The notes below the pieces were generated by a model. The model worked only from the letters and a program-made list of their open reading frames with translations, was not told the origin of the DNA and made no database searches. From contig QRFJ01000302.1 of NCBI GenBank assembly GCA_006176705.1, positions 1,674,001-1,738,000 of the forward strand: a stretch of DNA of 64,000 nt, in the 5' to 3' direction. A program made the translations under genes and the position numbers. Positions 11,574 through 23,599 of the stretch are shown here, one piece after another (positions within the stretch are counted from its first letter, which is position 1; each line of letters opens with the position of its first letter). Origin of the DNA: Cocos nucifera (Eukaryota > Streptophyta > Magnoliopsida > Arecales > Arecaceae).

Positions 11574-12447
11574 TGTTGAGAATAATGCCTCGAATTCTTC
11601 TACATTAAGCCTACAGCAAGGTCCAGGACAACGAACAGAGTCCAACAAGCCCATGAACACCTCAATCGGAGTCCGGATGAGAAAGATACACGCGAAGAAA
11701 ACACTCGAAGCATCGCAGTGGAAGCCGACGTGGGACCCACGACCAGTAGGCCCACCGGAGGCACGGCCCAGGTGTGCGGGCCCGTGGGGGGCAGCCTAGG
11801 CGCGCACTACCACAAGGCCAGCCAATGCGTGGGCGCACGGGCTCGCGGCCCAGCGCCACGCGCGGCCCAGGCCCAAGCGCGCGCGTGGGCATTGGCCTGG
11901 GCCCAAGCGGCCTCGGGATCGCACGGGCACAAGGGTTTTTTCACGGTTTACACGCCAAAGAGCGTGGACCAGGTGTTTATCGCGGCTTATGGGATTCCTT
12001 CTCCGTATTTTACTGGGTTTCGGATTGTGTCCATGACCTTTATAAGTAGCAGACCGAAAGCTAAAGGCTATGGCGGTGGCTTAGTGATTTTGGAGAACCT
12101 GAAACGTGTAAGAGAGCAGAGAGAGAGAGAGGGCGCTAGCAATAGCAGGAGCAGAGGCTTTGGATAGATAGTTAGGCGTCGGACTATGATCATTTTAGGT
12201 CTCCAAGAGAGAGTTTGTTCAAGATAACTTCTTGTTGAGATGATTGTATACGTGAGTTGAGAGTGGGTAATCTCCTCTTGTATCTCTTCCTTTTTCATAG
12301 TGATGTTTTGCATGCCCTGTAGAGGTGAGCCTTTAGGCTGATCCACGTACTTGATTGTTCTTGTTTTGGTTTCTTCTTTCTTCCTATCACTATCTACTGA
12401 TACTAGATCCTAACAATTGGTATCAAAATGTGTTAATACCCCCAACA
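11574..12447 (+). repeat. 5' LTR of copia-3
   Basis: 874 bp, TGTTGAG to CCCAACA. It holds a GC-rich block at about 11740-11930 and a TATA-like CTTTATAAG near 12039. The terminal part contains ATTGGTATCAAAA, a decayed look-alike of the primer-binding site, about 30 bp before the real one; the other LTR copies have it too. Confidence 0.9.
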
Positions 12448-12449
12448 AT

Positions 12450-12461
12450 TGGTATCAGAGC
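12450..12461 (+). other. Primer-binding site of copia-3
   Basis: TGGTATCAGAGC, the usual site complementary to the 3' end of plant initiator tRNA-Met, two bases after the LTR end. Confidence 0.9.
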
Positions 12462-12529
12462 CCAGACGGTATCGGCGCACGGATTGCAGCAGTGGTGATA
12501 GAGATTGAAGAGATAGAGATTGAAGAACA

Positions 12530-13676
12530 TGAAGAAGACAAGCTCAATCAAGATGGAGATCAACAGGTTTAATGAAAATGGCAATTTCTCCTTGTAGCAA
12601 GTAAGGATAAAGGATGTCCTCATCCAACACGGTTTGATCGACGCTCTCTTGTACAACGAGATGCCAACCACCACAGAGATGAAGGATTGAAAGCGGATCC
12701 AAATGCAGACAGTAAGCACGATCCACTTGTACCTAGCGAATGATGTGGTGATACATGTACTTGGCGAGACTTCCCCGATGGTGCTGTGGTCGAAGCTCGA
12801 GTTGTACATGGCAAAGTCCCTCACCAACACCCTCTTCCTTTGGAGGCAGTTCTATCAACTGCGGATGAATGAAGGCCAGAGCGTGCGGAAGCATCTATCC
12901 AATTTTCAGAAGATCCTCACCGACCTCCTCAGCATTGGCGAAAAAGTTGAGAAGAAGACCAGGGCGTTGGTTTTGCTTGCATCGCTTCCTCCTTTGTATG
13001 AGTCCTTGATGACTGCTTTTCTAATGGGAAAGAGCACCATTAAGATAGACGAAATCACTGCGGCGATTCTCCAGAACGAAGTTCTTGGGAGGGAGAACCC
13101 AGCTTCAAGCTCAGATGGTGGCAGCTCAGCTTTGGCGATTTCTTGAGGAGCATGAGGTAGTAGACGGAGCGACAAAGGATCGCGAGGAGGACGATCCACA
13201 TCCAAGACGAGGGACCAAAGCAAGATCAGATGCTACAGATGCGACGAGTTGGGGCATCGAGTCAAGGATTGCCCACAACTCAAGGATCGGATAAGGGCTA
13301 CTATGACGGTGGCCAATAGCAATACAGAAGGCAGTGATGATAATCTTCTGATTACTGATGAGGTATCTACTTCTTCCTTCCAGTGAATTATAGATTCTGC
13401 TTGTTTCTATCATATATGTTGCAGAGAGGAGATATTTGACTCCCTAGAGATCAGTGAGGGCACTATGTTCCTGCCAGATAAATCGAGCTATGAAATCAAG
13501 GACAACGGGACGGTCAGCATGAAACTCCATGATAGAACAGTGAAGTTAGATGAGGTCCGATACATACCCAGCTTTAAGAAAAATCTAATTTCACTGAGAA
13601 GACTGGATTCAACCGGCTTCAGATGGAAAGCTGATAGAAGAATCCTGAAGGTCATGCGCGGCAGTAGGATGGGCTA
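12530..13676 (+). pseudogene. Copia-3 gag / protease-start remnant
   Basis: Reading across frames from about 12530 gives a copia-type gag (UBN2-like). The open stretch 12703-13143 holds LWSKLELYMAKS, FYQLRMNEG and LTDLLSIGE, typical of these capsid domains. A CCHC zinc knuckle (CYRCDELGHRVKDC) follows at about 13230-13272 in another frame, then the protease start with IDSACFYH near 13390, and a GAG-pre-integrase-like stretch (VRYIPSFKKNLISL) at about 13555-13600. The protein breaks off near 13676. Stops at 12596-12598, 12688-12690 and 13144-13146 and a frame change make it non-functional. Confidence 0.8.
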
Positions 13677-14003
13677 AAAGGAAGAAAGTATGGAGAAAAT
13701 TACCTCATGTCAGAGAGCTCAGTGCGAGGTGAAGCTCTAGATGGAGATGGATCGGGCACGGGACAAGAAACTCGGGAGGACGACATGTGACGTCGCAAGG
13801 TAAAGTTCCTATTGCCGCAGAAAGCTACCTCGAGCATGTCTCAAGTCAGGTGGATCACAGTAGTTGATAGAGATGGGATCGAGCGGCTTGGCTCGACTCC
13901 CACGTTCGCCCATCCATGATCAGCAGACAATTGCCTCAGGGCATGAGGACGTTAGACAAGCTCTCGAATAGATAAAAACCGAATATCGAGTCGAGATGGA
14001 GAT

Positions 14004-14803
14004 TATTAAGAATAACTGCTCGAATTCTTCCACATTAAGCCCACAACCAAGTCCAGGACAACGAACAGAGTCCAACGAGCCCAAGAACATCTTAATCGAA
14101 GTCCGAATGAGAAAAATACGTGCGAAGAAAGCACTCGGAACATCGCAACGAAAGCCGAAGTGGGGCCCACAACCAGCAGGCCCACCAAAGGCGTGACCTA
14201 GGCAGGCAGGCCCACGTGGGCACGGCCTAGCACGAGCTCGCAGCCCAGCGCCACGCGCGGCCTAGGCCGGGCGCGTGCGGGCGCAAGGGTTTTATCGCAG
14301 TCTACACGCTAGAGAGCGTGGACCGGGCGTTTATCGCAGCTTATGGGATTCCTTCTCCATGTTTTACTAGATTTCCGACTGTATCCATGGCCTTTATAAG
14401 CAACAGACCGAAAGCTAAAGGCTGTGGCGGTGGCTTAGTGATTTTGGAGAACCTAGAACGTGAAAGAGAGCAGAAAGAGAGAGGACGCTAGCAACAGCAG
14501 GAGTAGAGGCTTTGGGCAGATAGTTAGACGACAGACTGCGATCATTTCAGAAGGTCTCCAAGAGAGAGTTTGTTTAGAATAACTTCTTGTTGAGAGAATT
14601 GTATACGTGAGTTGAGAATAGATAATCTCCTCTTATATCTCTTTCTTTTTCATAGTGAAATTTTGCATGTCCCGTGGAGGCAAGCCTTTAGGCTGATCCA
14701 CGTACTTGATTGTTCTTGTTTTGGTTTTTTCTTTCTTCCTATCGCAATCCGCTGGTACTAGATCCTTAACAAGTAATATCAAAGCGTATTGATACCCCCA
14801 ACA
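14004..14803 (+). repeat. 3' LTR of copia-3
   Basis: 800 bp, aligned with 11574-12447; the shorter length comes mainly from the GC-rich block near 14170-14280. Ends at CCCAACA, followed directly by the AGCAG duplication. Confidence 0.88.
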
Positions 14804-14808
14804 AGCAG

Positions 14809-16623
14809 GATAGGACTGTTATAGATATTAAATAAATTGTTAGATCACAACAACAATAGTCAAATGAAGATATGTATATTCAAAATGAACAACAATAGCT
14901 AACAAACGCAGAGATATAGACTTAGGAAGAGGTTACCATGCAGGGCCAGGATCAGATTGATAGCATTGCCACTCGAAAACCCAGGCATTACATCAGAGCA
15001 CCTCAAAGGTATGGTTTTAAGGATTCTACTTATGCTGAGTTACTCTATTATGCTCTAAATGTTGCAGACACCATTGGTAATGAGCCGACCACATATTAGA
15101 CGGCTATTAGTAGTTCATGAGCTGAGCAATGGACCATAGCTATGGTTGAAGAACTACAGTCTTTAGAAAAGAATCAGACTTGAGAGTTAGTCAAATTACT
15201 AAAGGGCGAGAAGGTAATTGGCTACAAATGAATCTTCAAGAAGAAGGAGCCAGCTCTCAAGATTTTAGATATAAGGCCAGATTTATGGCAAAGGGCTACG
15301 GTCAACGGAAAGGTATTGACTATAAGAAGATATTTTCTCCTGTAGTCAAGCACTTTTCTATTCATATGTTACTTGCTTTTATTGCTTCTCAAAATTTGGA
15401 GTTGAAACACTTAGATATTTAGACAACTTTTCTTCACGACAACTTAGAGAAGCAAATTTATATACAACAGCCACCTGGTTTTGAGATTTCAGATAAAGAA
15501 GTTCATGTTTGTTTACTCAAGAGATCTTTATATGGTCTCAAGCAATCTCCAAGACAGTGATACCGCAAATTTGATAGATTTATGGTCGACCATGAATATA
15601 GAAGATCTCCATATGACAGTTGTATGTATCACCAGCAGCTTTCAGACAGATCCTTTTGCTACTTATTACCATACATGGATGATATGTTAATTGCAGTCAA
15701 GAACATGTCAGTCATTTAGAAGTTGAATGCTGAGCTCAGTACTGCATTTAAAATGAAGAACCTTGGACCGACAAAGAAGATACTTGGGATGGAGATTATA
15801 CGTGATAGGCAATCAGGTAGATTGTTTTTTACTCAGCATGATTATATTGAAAAAATCTTAGATACTATAGTCAAGCTAGTCACTACCCCCTTTGCTAGTC
15901 ATTTTAGACTATATGCCATAGATTGTCCTCACTAAGGATGAGGAGAGATATATGTCTAGAATGCCATATGCGAGTGCAGTAGATAGCATCATGTACACGA
16001 TGGTCTGCACTTGACCTGATATTTCACATACAGTAAGTGTAGTGAGCAGATACATGGATAAGCCTAGAAAGGCTCATTGGTCAGCTGTAAAATGAATACT
16101 TAGATATCTGAAAAGCACCTCTAAATTGGGATTGGTATTTTCTATATAGAGTAATTGTACAGTTACAGGATTTTGTGATTCAGATTATGCTTGTGACTTG
16201 GACAGAAAAAATCTCTGACTGGATATGTATTTACTCTTTCTAAATGTGCAGTCAGTTGGAAGGCTACTTTGCAGTCTACAGTTGCTTTATCTACCTCTGA
16301 AGCAAAGTATATGGCATTGACAGGCAACAAAGAAAGCTATTTGGCTAAGAGGGTTGGTACCGGATTTGTATCTCGAGCAAGATTATTTGGATATTCATTG
16401 TGATAGCCAGAATGCTTTGCACCTTGCTAGAGACCAAATGTATCACGAACGTACTAAACATATAGATGTCAGATATCACTTCATCAAAGATTTGGTAAAA
16501 AAAGATAATATCTTGCTTCAAAAAATCTACACGGCTCATAATCCGGCTGATATGCTCACTAAACCAATTCCTATAATTAAGTTCAGGAATTTTCTAAACT
16601 TGATTGGTATAAGCACATGGTAA
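14809..16623 (+). pseudogene. Copia-2 reverse transcriptase and RNase H remnant
   Basis: This continues the element cut at 11573. Reverse-transcriptase sequence starts near 15115 (AEQWTIAMVEELQSL) and includes KARFMAKGYGQRKGIDY at about 15270-15320 and the YMDDM-type active site near 15675. RNase H follows with CDSDYA near 16180, TSEAKYMAL near 16300, and the terminal HNPADMLTKP, with a stop at 16621-16623. Stops at former Trp codons (for example TGA at 15181 and 15229) and frame changes break it throughout. The stretch 16354-16620 is the only sizeable open tail. Confidence 0.85.
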
Positions 16624-16708
16624 TGCCCTTCGAGGCTTATGGTGAAGAGGAGATAGTATTATTAATCCACATCTAGTACAAAGGTACAATATTTGTCGCA
16701 AGGAGGAT

Positions 16709-17563
16709 TGTTATTTAATAAGGTGTTGCTCCAAAAAACAATATGTGAGGGGATTTTCTATAAAAAGATTTTATATGACCCTTCCCGATAGACTCCTGAG
16801 ACACACAGAGATCTTCTTCGAAGGGAATTCAGTTTCCGAAAAATTCGGGAGAACTTTGGGTACTTTTGGGTTTGTTTCCCTTTAAAAGAGGCCACAGCCC
16901 CCCTCTCAAGATCATCGAAAGGTTCTTTGCTCCTAATTCTTGTATTTCCGATTGCTATTGTTTTCTTGGTTCCGTTTGATCGAAGCTCTGCACAACCGAA
17001 GGCCGCTGATCCTTCTTATTCGTCGGGTAATTTTCTTCCTCTTCTTTGTTCCTTCCAATGCTAAGAATCTTCTGCTATCTCCGTTCCTCGATCTTATGGT
17101 TCCCTTGAGGTTTCACCAAATACCTCTGTTATTCTGTTGGTGTTCTTCGCCATTATTTTGGTGCTGATCATCTCAGGTATTCTCTTGATCCTTTGTCGAG
17201 GCTGAGAAGGGGTTTGTTTGCTTCAGGTATTTTTTCTATCTTGAATCTATTGCCGAGGCCGAGATAGGTTGGTCCGATTGGACCTTTGTTGTCTTCTATT
17301 TGATATATTGTTGCCTTCCTTGTGATCCTTGCTTTGGATTTTTTATATCCTATATTGTACCTATTTCGGGATCGATTATTTAGTAGATTGCTCCTTCTCC
17401 CCGTGGATGTAAGCTCCTTATACCGAACCACATAAATTTTTGTTCTGTTTGTGTTTGTTTATTCATGCATATGATGTATTCGATGAATTGCATCAAAGAG
17501 ATACAACTTTAAATTTCAAGTCTAAATCGATCTAATCTAGTGCGCATGATCTCAACACCAACA
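16709..17563 (+). repeat. 3' LTR of copia-2
   Basis: It starts TGTTATTTAATAAGG right after a purine tract (CAAGGAGGAT). It has a TATA-like box near 16758 (CTATAAAAAG) and T-rich sequence downstream. The right end is put at an ACACCAACA near 17563, where host-like sequence begins, but the 5' LTR is not in the window and the end could be several bases off. Small ORFs inside (16940-17431) are not genes. Confidence 0.6.
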
Positions 17564-18380
17564 AAGTAAATGCTGATATTGTCGGAAACATAAAAATACC
17601 AGACATCTGGCAACTGACATGAAGATGGAGAATGGTACTTCTACTGGAAGGAAATTTTATCAAAACAAGTAAATTAAAAGTAATAGATGGAATTTATAGA
17701 TGCTTCAAATAAATCATGAGTTTGAAATGAATACTAAACTCATTATGGCACCTGGTCCCTAATAGATGAAGATAAAACGTTGAGTCGTTGACCTTGCACA
17801 TTTTCTACAATGATGCAAAAATGATATCATTGCAACTTTAGAGGAAATTGATATCCATGATTAAGGTCATTTGACCATGTTTAAACTCGCTAAAATGACT
17901 GGCACAATGGAGGCATGTTTTAGCATTTGTAAATAGATGGTGTGTAAGCATATAATATGAGAGAAATTTATAGTCTGAGAAAATCACATTAAAGGATAAA
18001 GGCAACAGATCAGAGCATCAAGAGAAAGACCAGTGAAAAATTTGTTCCATAGTTTAAAGGGTTATTTGGGAAAAAAATTACAGTACATGAACATAAGCAA
18101 AGAGAACATAATCCTATCCTAGCATGTAGCTATAACCCCATAAAAGATAATGAGAAAAAAGTAAAAAACATAATCACTGATTTGTCCGTGTACATATGTA
18201 TATGTGTGTGTACATGTATACATGTACATGTATGTGTTTGTTAATTTTCAAGTAAAAAGCACAATCACGCAAGCTCCAATCAGCTTGATGTTTTCCCCTT
18301 CGCACTCTTCATTTATCTCGAAGAATATGAATAGTAAGAGTTGCATTCTATTTGGAAAGTTCTACCAATTATTTGGCAGA
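17564..18380. other. Non-coding, AT-rich low-copy sequence
   Basis: No supported gene. A TG/AC-rich stretch with CATGTACATGTATG repeats lies at 18190-18240. I see nothing else. Confidence 0.5.
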
Positions 18381-18383
18381 AAT

Positions 18384-18926
18384 TAATTAATTGTTTTGCT
18401 ATCATAAGAAAGAAACTTTACAATAATAGATTGCCCTAGTAGACTAAACATTTTCCCCTTACGCATTTCCAGTAACTTCTGGTAGATCAAAAACAAGGTG
18501 GAATTATGTGATACATACAGCATAAGTTGCAAAGACATGATATATGAACAAGATAGATATGAAAGATGAGAAGTAAATAGCTTACTGGTGTTGGTTTGAG
18601 TTTTCTTCCATTGAGATTTTCCTTTATTATTTATCAGTCTCTTTTTGCTGCTCGTAGGAACCATAGCTTGGCAATCCACTGGAATCTCAATCTTGAATGC
18701 AATGTGCCATATTAGAATCAACCAAAAGAGAACTAGAAATCTTACTTGTTGAGCCAATTTGTTGGACTGTCTCAGAAACAACGAGGTTAGGTGACTTATC
18801 ATATGTTGGACCAGGTTGCATTTCATTACAGGGCTTGTTCTCGATGTGTTGTTCCGTTTTAAAGTCCCTACCTTTACAGATCACATCATATAATCTGAGC
18901 ATCTGAACTTGAGTTTGTAATTTCAA
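18384..18926 (-). other. Unassigned coding-like stretch, minus strand
   Basis: Two overlapping minus-strand frames are open: 18687-18926 (ends ...SNMAHCIQD) and 18383-18826, whose last 50 residues (IEIPVDCQAM, then a Lys-rich tail) look more protein-like than the rest. They may be pieces of one decayed exon with a frame change near 18700. The stretch lies downstream of the MAP-kinase relic on the same strand, so it could be its diverged 3' end, but I do not recognise the sequence. Chance reading is equally possible. Confidence 0.2.
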
Positions 18927-19221
18927 TCATCAGAGTTTTTGTATGTGAGTTTCCTGAAAAATAAGCATGAAGCATCAATAAGAATCTTCGAATATCATGA
19001 CTTCTGATTGCATAATTGACTCTCTAGATGAAAAAGCCTATGCTGTTTAGCAAAAAGAAGGGCCTGCATCAACTAAGCGCAAGGAAGCAAACCTAAAATC
19101 CATTCAATAACAGTATGAGCTCCCAGTTGTTCTGCCTCCTTTTTTTCTTGCCAACAACAGCAGTATAAGATCTTCCATCAAAAGTAACTGGAGATGAAAA
19201 CCAACAGCATACCTGCAGCTG

Positions 19222-19392
19222 AGAAGTTTTGTATGTTGGCATTTCTATATCATCTTGGTTGCATACTCATGCTGGATAGATTTGCAAAACACTATATCTT
19301 AGTTGCATTTCAAAGATGCAGTGCTTAGCAAGTCTATCCTGCATGAGTATGCAGCAAAAATGAACATAAAAATGCCAACATACAAAACTTCT
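19222..19392. repeat. Near-perfect foldback (inverted repeat) of about 170 bp
   Basis: The left arm at 19222-19291 and the right arm at about 19322-19392 are reverse complements. The outer 23 bases, beginning AGAAGTTTTGTATG, match exactly, and the inner part (TTGCATACTCATGC and on) matches with a few differences and one bulge. The loop is about 30 bases. It could be a small foldback transposon or a precursor-like hairpin; no terminal duplication was evident. Confidence 0.7.
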
Positions 19393-21187
19393 CAAGCAGA
19401 AGGTTTGCTGTCGTTTGTATAGCACATCCCAAGTGCCAGTGTTTTCAGGGAACAACAGGTCTAACAGATGCACAATGTTTTTGAGAAGCCAATGAACAAT
19501 ACTTGATGAAGTCTGTAACTGAGATAGGAAAATGAGCAGGGACAGGAAGTATTCCATTTTTTTTTAAGAAAAAGCATTATTTCTGAAATATTAAAAAAAA
19601 AAAAAAAGAAAGAAAAGAAATGTAAATCACCCTTTCAATCAAACTTGCAGGGAATTCATTTTACAGAATAATCTGGCATAGACTATCAAAGTTGCAGACT
19701 TGCAGGTATTATCGGACAAAGAAATTCAAAAGGTAATAATAGCCTGTCAGAATATTTGTAATTCCTTCAGATTTACCAAATGGACTATAACTCCTCTACA
19801 GAAATATAGTCAGTTTCAACAATTACAGGTTTGGTAATCCTGATTAATAATGTCTGTTGACAACAATATATGACATAAAAAAATCAGCACAGATTGACTG
19901 AGGGAATCCCAACCATCATCAAAGAACTAATACATAACCATGTTAGTGTTCTGACTTATGTAACTTACAGTAGCAACAAAAATAATTGATGCTTTTGGCA
20001 TCTTTGAAAATTAAGGATGAAAACAGATCGGATAAAAAACAACATATATAAATGCCATGATGGAAGCCATTCCATTGAAGCCAAGTAGAAATTAAATTTA
20101 ATCCAGAGCTTGAGGATCCACCTCCAAAGCACTTTGTTGATCCCTTTGGCGATTTCAGTAAAACAGATCCAAAAACCAATCAAACCTGATTCTAATAAAC
20201 AGATCTAGCATCTCACTGCGGTTCAACTAATTACTCTTACTACATGCTAATTGATTTTGAGCAGCATCCCCTCACAATAACTTCATAGAATGGCAGTACA
20301 ATCACTCAGATTGTCAGCCTATGACATAAAGTGACGAGTCTAGGCGTCTCCAAACACCTTGCATGACAATTCACACTGCAACATCTCAATTTGTCATTTT
20401 ACAAGGGTTTTAACTTTAAGGACTACCAAGTACAAGTCTCATAATAAGTCTTTTTCATTTTTCATTAACTTTATCAACTAATTAGCAAGGTATATGCTTT
20501 CACAAAGCTTGGTCCTTCCATGTTTCTATTTATTAATGATGGGAAGAAACAGCAATCTTCCAGTGCGTGACACAAGGCACATTAATTAGTCTCATATGAC
20601 TCGTGCCAAAGCTGTAAAATATGGGATTCCTTGTAATTCATTAGAAAAAAGAAAAGAAACATCAACATCAAACTCAGTGAGCACTATCATGCTAGGACTA
20701 TTTTTACCATTGGATTTGTAATATTAAGGTTTGCATCTTAATGACAGGTTCCATCTAGAGCTGCTTAGACCTTCCTCTTGTTCAATCTATCAATTGTTTT
20801 CCTTGTTATAGCCCTCCTTAGTGATTGTCACATGTATGAATATCTTAAAAGAATTTCTTTATCCTCTATGATTGTAATTTCTAGGATTCATCTAATGTAT
20901 CTCATATATATTGCCAAATAGATTTCCACGAAGAAAAGCACTCAAATACCCAATTCTTTTGGAATTATCTGTAAAAATATATTTTAGTTGATGAGGAAAA
21001 AAAGATAAAAGGTCACATCTTCGGTAAATGAAGCTAGTCTGTTCTCCACCTCAAAGATACCAGCAGCATCTGAGGATGCTAATCTAAAATCTGTTTTCTT
21101 TTAAAAGAAATTCCATCAGTAAACAAGAAGAGCAGCAGACACGACTGACAATATTGCATCAAGAAATTTGAAGCTGCAGTGATGTAC
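19393..21187. other. Non-coding low-copy sequence downstream of the MAP-kinase relic
   Basis: AT-rich with a poly-A/GA tract at 19590-19620. ORFs at 19943-20183 have no recognisable content. No RNA gene seen. Confidence 0.4.
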
Positions 21188-23599
21188 CTCTCAATAAGTC
21201 AATTATTGCACATCATCTTTTGTCAATTTACCCCTCTCAAACTCAAATTCAAGTTTAGATAGGGGTTGTGTTGATAGTTCATAGTCTACATTAGCCAGAC
21301 CTCAGAAGTATGGATCAGCTGAAGCCCAAAAAGTAGCAAACACCAGTATCAGCTCAAAATCACATATCAATTGGCTTCTTAAGTGTTAGATCAGAATTTA
21401 ATTGCAGTTTAATGAAGCAATCAAGTTTTCAAATCTCACCTCTTCAGCAGTAGGCCAATGTTTAGGATCAAATGCAAGTGCTCCAGTAAACATAATGCCA
21501 ATGTATCTGCATTAGGGGAACTTCTGTGAGAAAGGAACTGGAGGTTTTTTCTGCATGCTACTTAAATATCTTCTAGCTTTTTTGTTCTGAATCTGAAGAC
21601 ATTAAAAAAATGAGAACACATTTAAGATACACAAGCTTCAAGGCAATTTAGGCGTCAAAGGACTTATTCATTGAGGTGGACAGGCACATAGAATGAGTTC
21701 AAGAAAACATTTGTAAGGATACTTAAAGAAAACATTTGTAAGGATACATGCAGGTTTATTTAGGAGGAAAATTCAAATAGAAAATGCTAGTATATACTTT
21801 TTCCAGGACTATTAGTTCAACAAAGTAGATTGAAAATTACTTCTTCTCCCTACAAAATAATACTTGTCTACCATATCTTTAAAGAGATTCGCTATAATCC
21901 TTGTCTCCCTTGTAACCAAAGCCAAAAAAATGCTGTTTGTCAACATTATCAAGACAGCATCTAGCAGATCAGTAACCTCATTCCTCATTTTTTAGGTTGC
22001 AAGTAGTCAACCATATACGCTTTACATCTGGATTATGTGTATCCTGTTCAGGTAAGAACTCACCCTCAAATTATCCCTTCCATCCTTGATTGACTTCGAA
22101 ACAGTTTACTTCAAATCCTTGCATCTGTTCCTTTTTTTTTCCCGCCTGTTTTCATTTTTCCTTATTTCACATGTGCCTTAGGACTCAAAGGTGACAAAGA
22201 GATAGTGGCAAGTATAAATTTTATGCAAGCAGGTAGCTACTTAATAGAAAAAACATGTAATTAAATAAAATAAAAGTAGGGTTAGAACCTTTGCCTTGAT
22301 TACTTGGTGAATATCTGACTCCATCATCCCAGAAACAACAATATCTAACTTTGAATTCTCTCCGACGAGGAGGAAGCATTATATTCTTTATTTCCACAAT
22401 GTCAGGATGTCGGAACAGCTTGATCTCTCTTAGGATGCGGAGTGGCATCAGAAGCATGCACAAAGGCATCATTAATCTTCTTGATTGCCACCCTCTCGCT
22501 TGATGAGTGTCCACTGCAGCGCCAACCACCCCATTGTTTCCCTCGCCAATGACTACTTGTATCTGATATTGGGTTGGGTCAGCATATTCCGTGAAGAACT
22601 CCTTGTCAGGCATTCTATGAATGATTCGAAATCGACATGAGAAAGTGAGCGACCACACACATTGCACATTAACCAGATGAAACACAGCAAGTAGAAATAA
22701 AACAAAGATGTTCAAACTAGTACTAAAAGCAAGAAGAGTAAAAGGGAGACTCCTTTTGATCGATGCTGCATGAGGTTTAAAATAAGTCCCAACGCAGAGG
22801 ACTTTTTTAAGATTGTAATAACAAATGAAAGATGAAAATTAGATCTTTGAATGGAGAGAGGGGAAAAAAAATCTCGAAGTGTAAGAAGTAATGGAATCTA
22901 AAGCTATTAGCAAAGATCAGTAGGAGGTGGTGCTCTCTTCTTAAAGAAACCCAAAGAGCAAGAAGAGCTCCAATCGCGAGAAACCCGCCTGCTTCTCGGG
23001 ACCCATTTAGATTCCAATGTAAAAAGAAACCCTAATTGATCGATTCACTCCCTTCCGAAAGGCACGGGAGATAAGGAGGAAGTCCTCGCTTCCTCCTCAT
23101 TTGAAACGAGAGAGAGGAGTTAAAAATAAATAAATAAATAAAATTAAATAAATCTTCCTTCGCATTAGAAAACAACAGATTTGAACGGCGTCAACTCAGT
23201 CATCTACCAAAGAAACAGCAGCAACGCCGTCCGGAAAAGGTCAGAAATTTGGCAAAAGAGACCGAAAAAAAGGGAAAGTTTCGGAGCTTTAGAGGGCGAA
23301 AGGGCAAAGAGACCTTCTTGTGGGAGTCAATCCCGGCCATTCGGACCGTTCGGGGACTCGGATGAGCGGGAGGCCCACGAGATCAAAGTCCCCGACGACG
23401 AGGAGCTGGTCCTCTTGCTCCCTCTCCGCCGCCGCCGCCGCCTCCTCCTCGGCGGAGCGGGCGGCGGCGGAGGTGGCGGTAGTGGCGGTAGTGGAGTCCG
23501 GTTCTTTGCTCAGGAAAAAGCGGCAGAGGCGACGGTGGAGCGGCTGAAACGGCCTTGGGTCCAGCGACGGACGCCATAGACGAAGGTGCCTCCCCCCAA
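21188..23599 (-). pseudogene. Decayed TDY-type MAP kinase gene (BWMK1-like), catalytic middle missing
   Basis: Remnants of a plant MAP kinase with an N-terminal extension, read on the minus strand with introns kept. Exon 1 (23599-23313) begins where family members have the start Met, but the codon is TTG (23597-23599). It continues GGGTFVYGVRRW, shifts frame near 23513, then shows VVGDFDL, IRVPER and, after another shift, DSHKK before a GT donor. Exon 2 (22614-22289) has EFFTEY, YQIQ, a glycine loop GEGNNG, then two frame changes around the VAIKKIND region, LREIKLFRHPDIVEIK and a broken MESD segment. Further down are a piece of the C-lobe with LAFDPKHWPTAEE (ends 21440, at a GT donor) and LEFEFERGKLTKDD with stops (21268-21188). 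The HRD, DFG and TDY activation-loop exons are absent. Retained introns mean it decayed from a gene copy, not a retrocopy. Confidence 0.85.

Larger units (their letters stand above)
11574..14803 (+). mobile_element. Copia-3: gag-only, non-autonomous Ty1/copia element
   Basis: A complete insertion inside copia-2 with a perfect target duplication AGCAG (11569-11573 and 14804-14808). The LTRs are 11574-12447 and 14004-14803. The primer-binding site TGGTATCAGAGC at 12450-12461 is the standard initiator-methionine tRNA type. The interior (12448-14003) codes for a gag-like protein, a zinc knuckle and the start of the protease region, then jumps to non-coding sequence. Integrase core, reverse transcriptase and RNase H are absent. 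The right LTR starts TATTAAG instead of TGTTGAG, an effect of G-to-A decay. A solo LTR of the same family is at 62699-63523. Confidence 0.93.

Noticed and set aside
11718..12167. 149-residue frame in copia-3 LTR
   Set aside because: Chance opening in the GC-rich block of the LTR; the sister LTR at 14004-14803 does not keep it.
22221..22715. A functional kinase gene
   Set aside because: Only the N-lobe is present, with two frame changes around the ATP-binding Lys and no catalytic loop.
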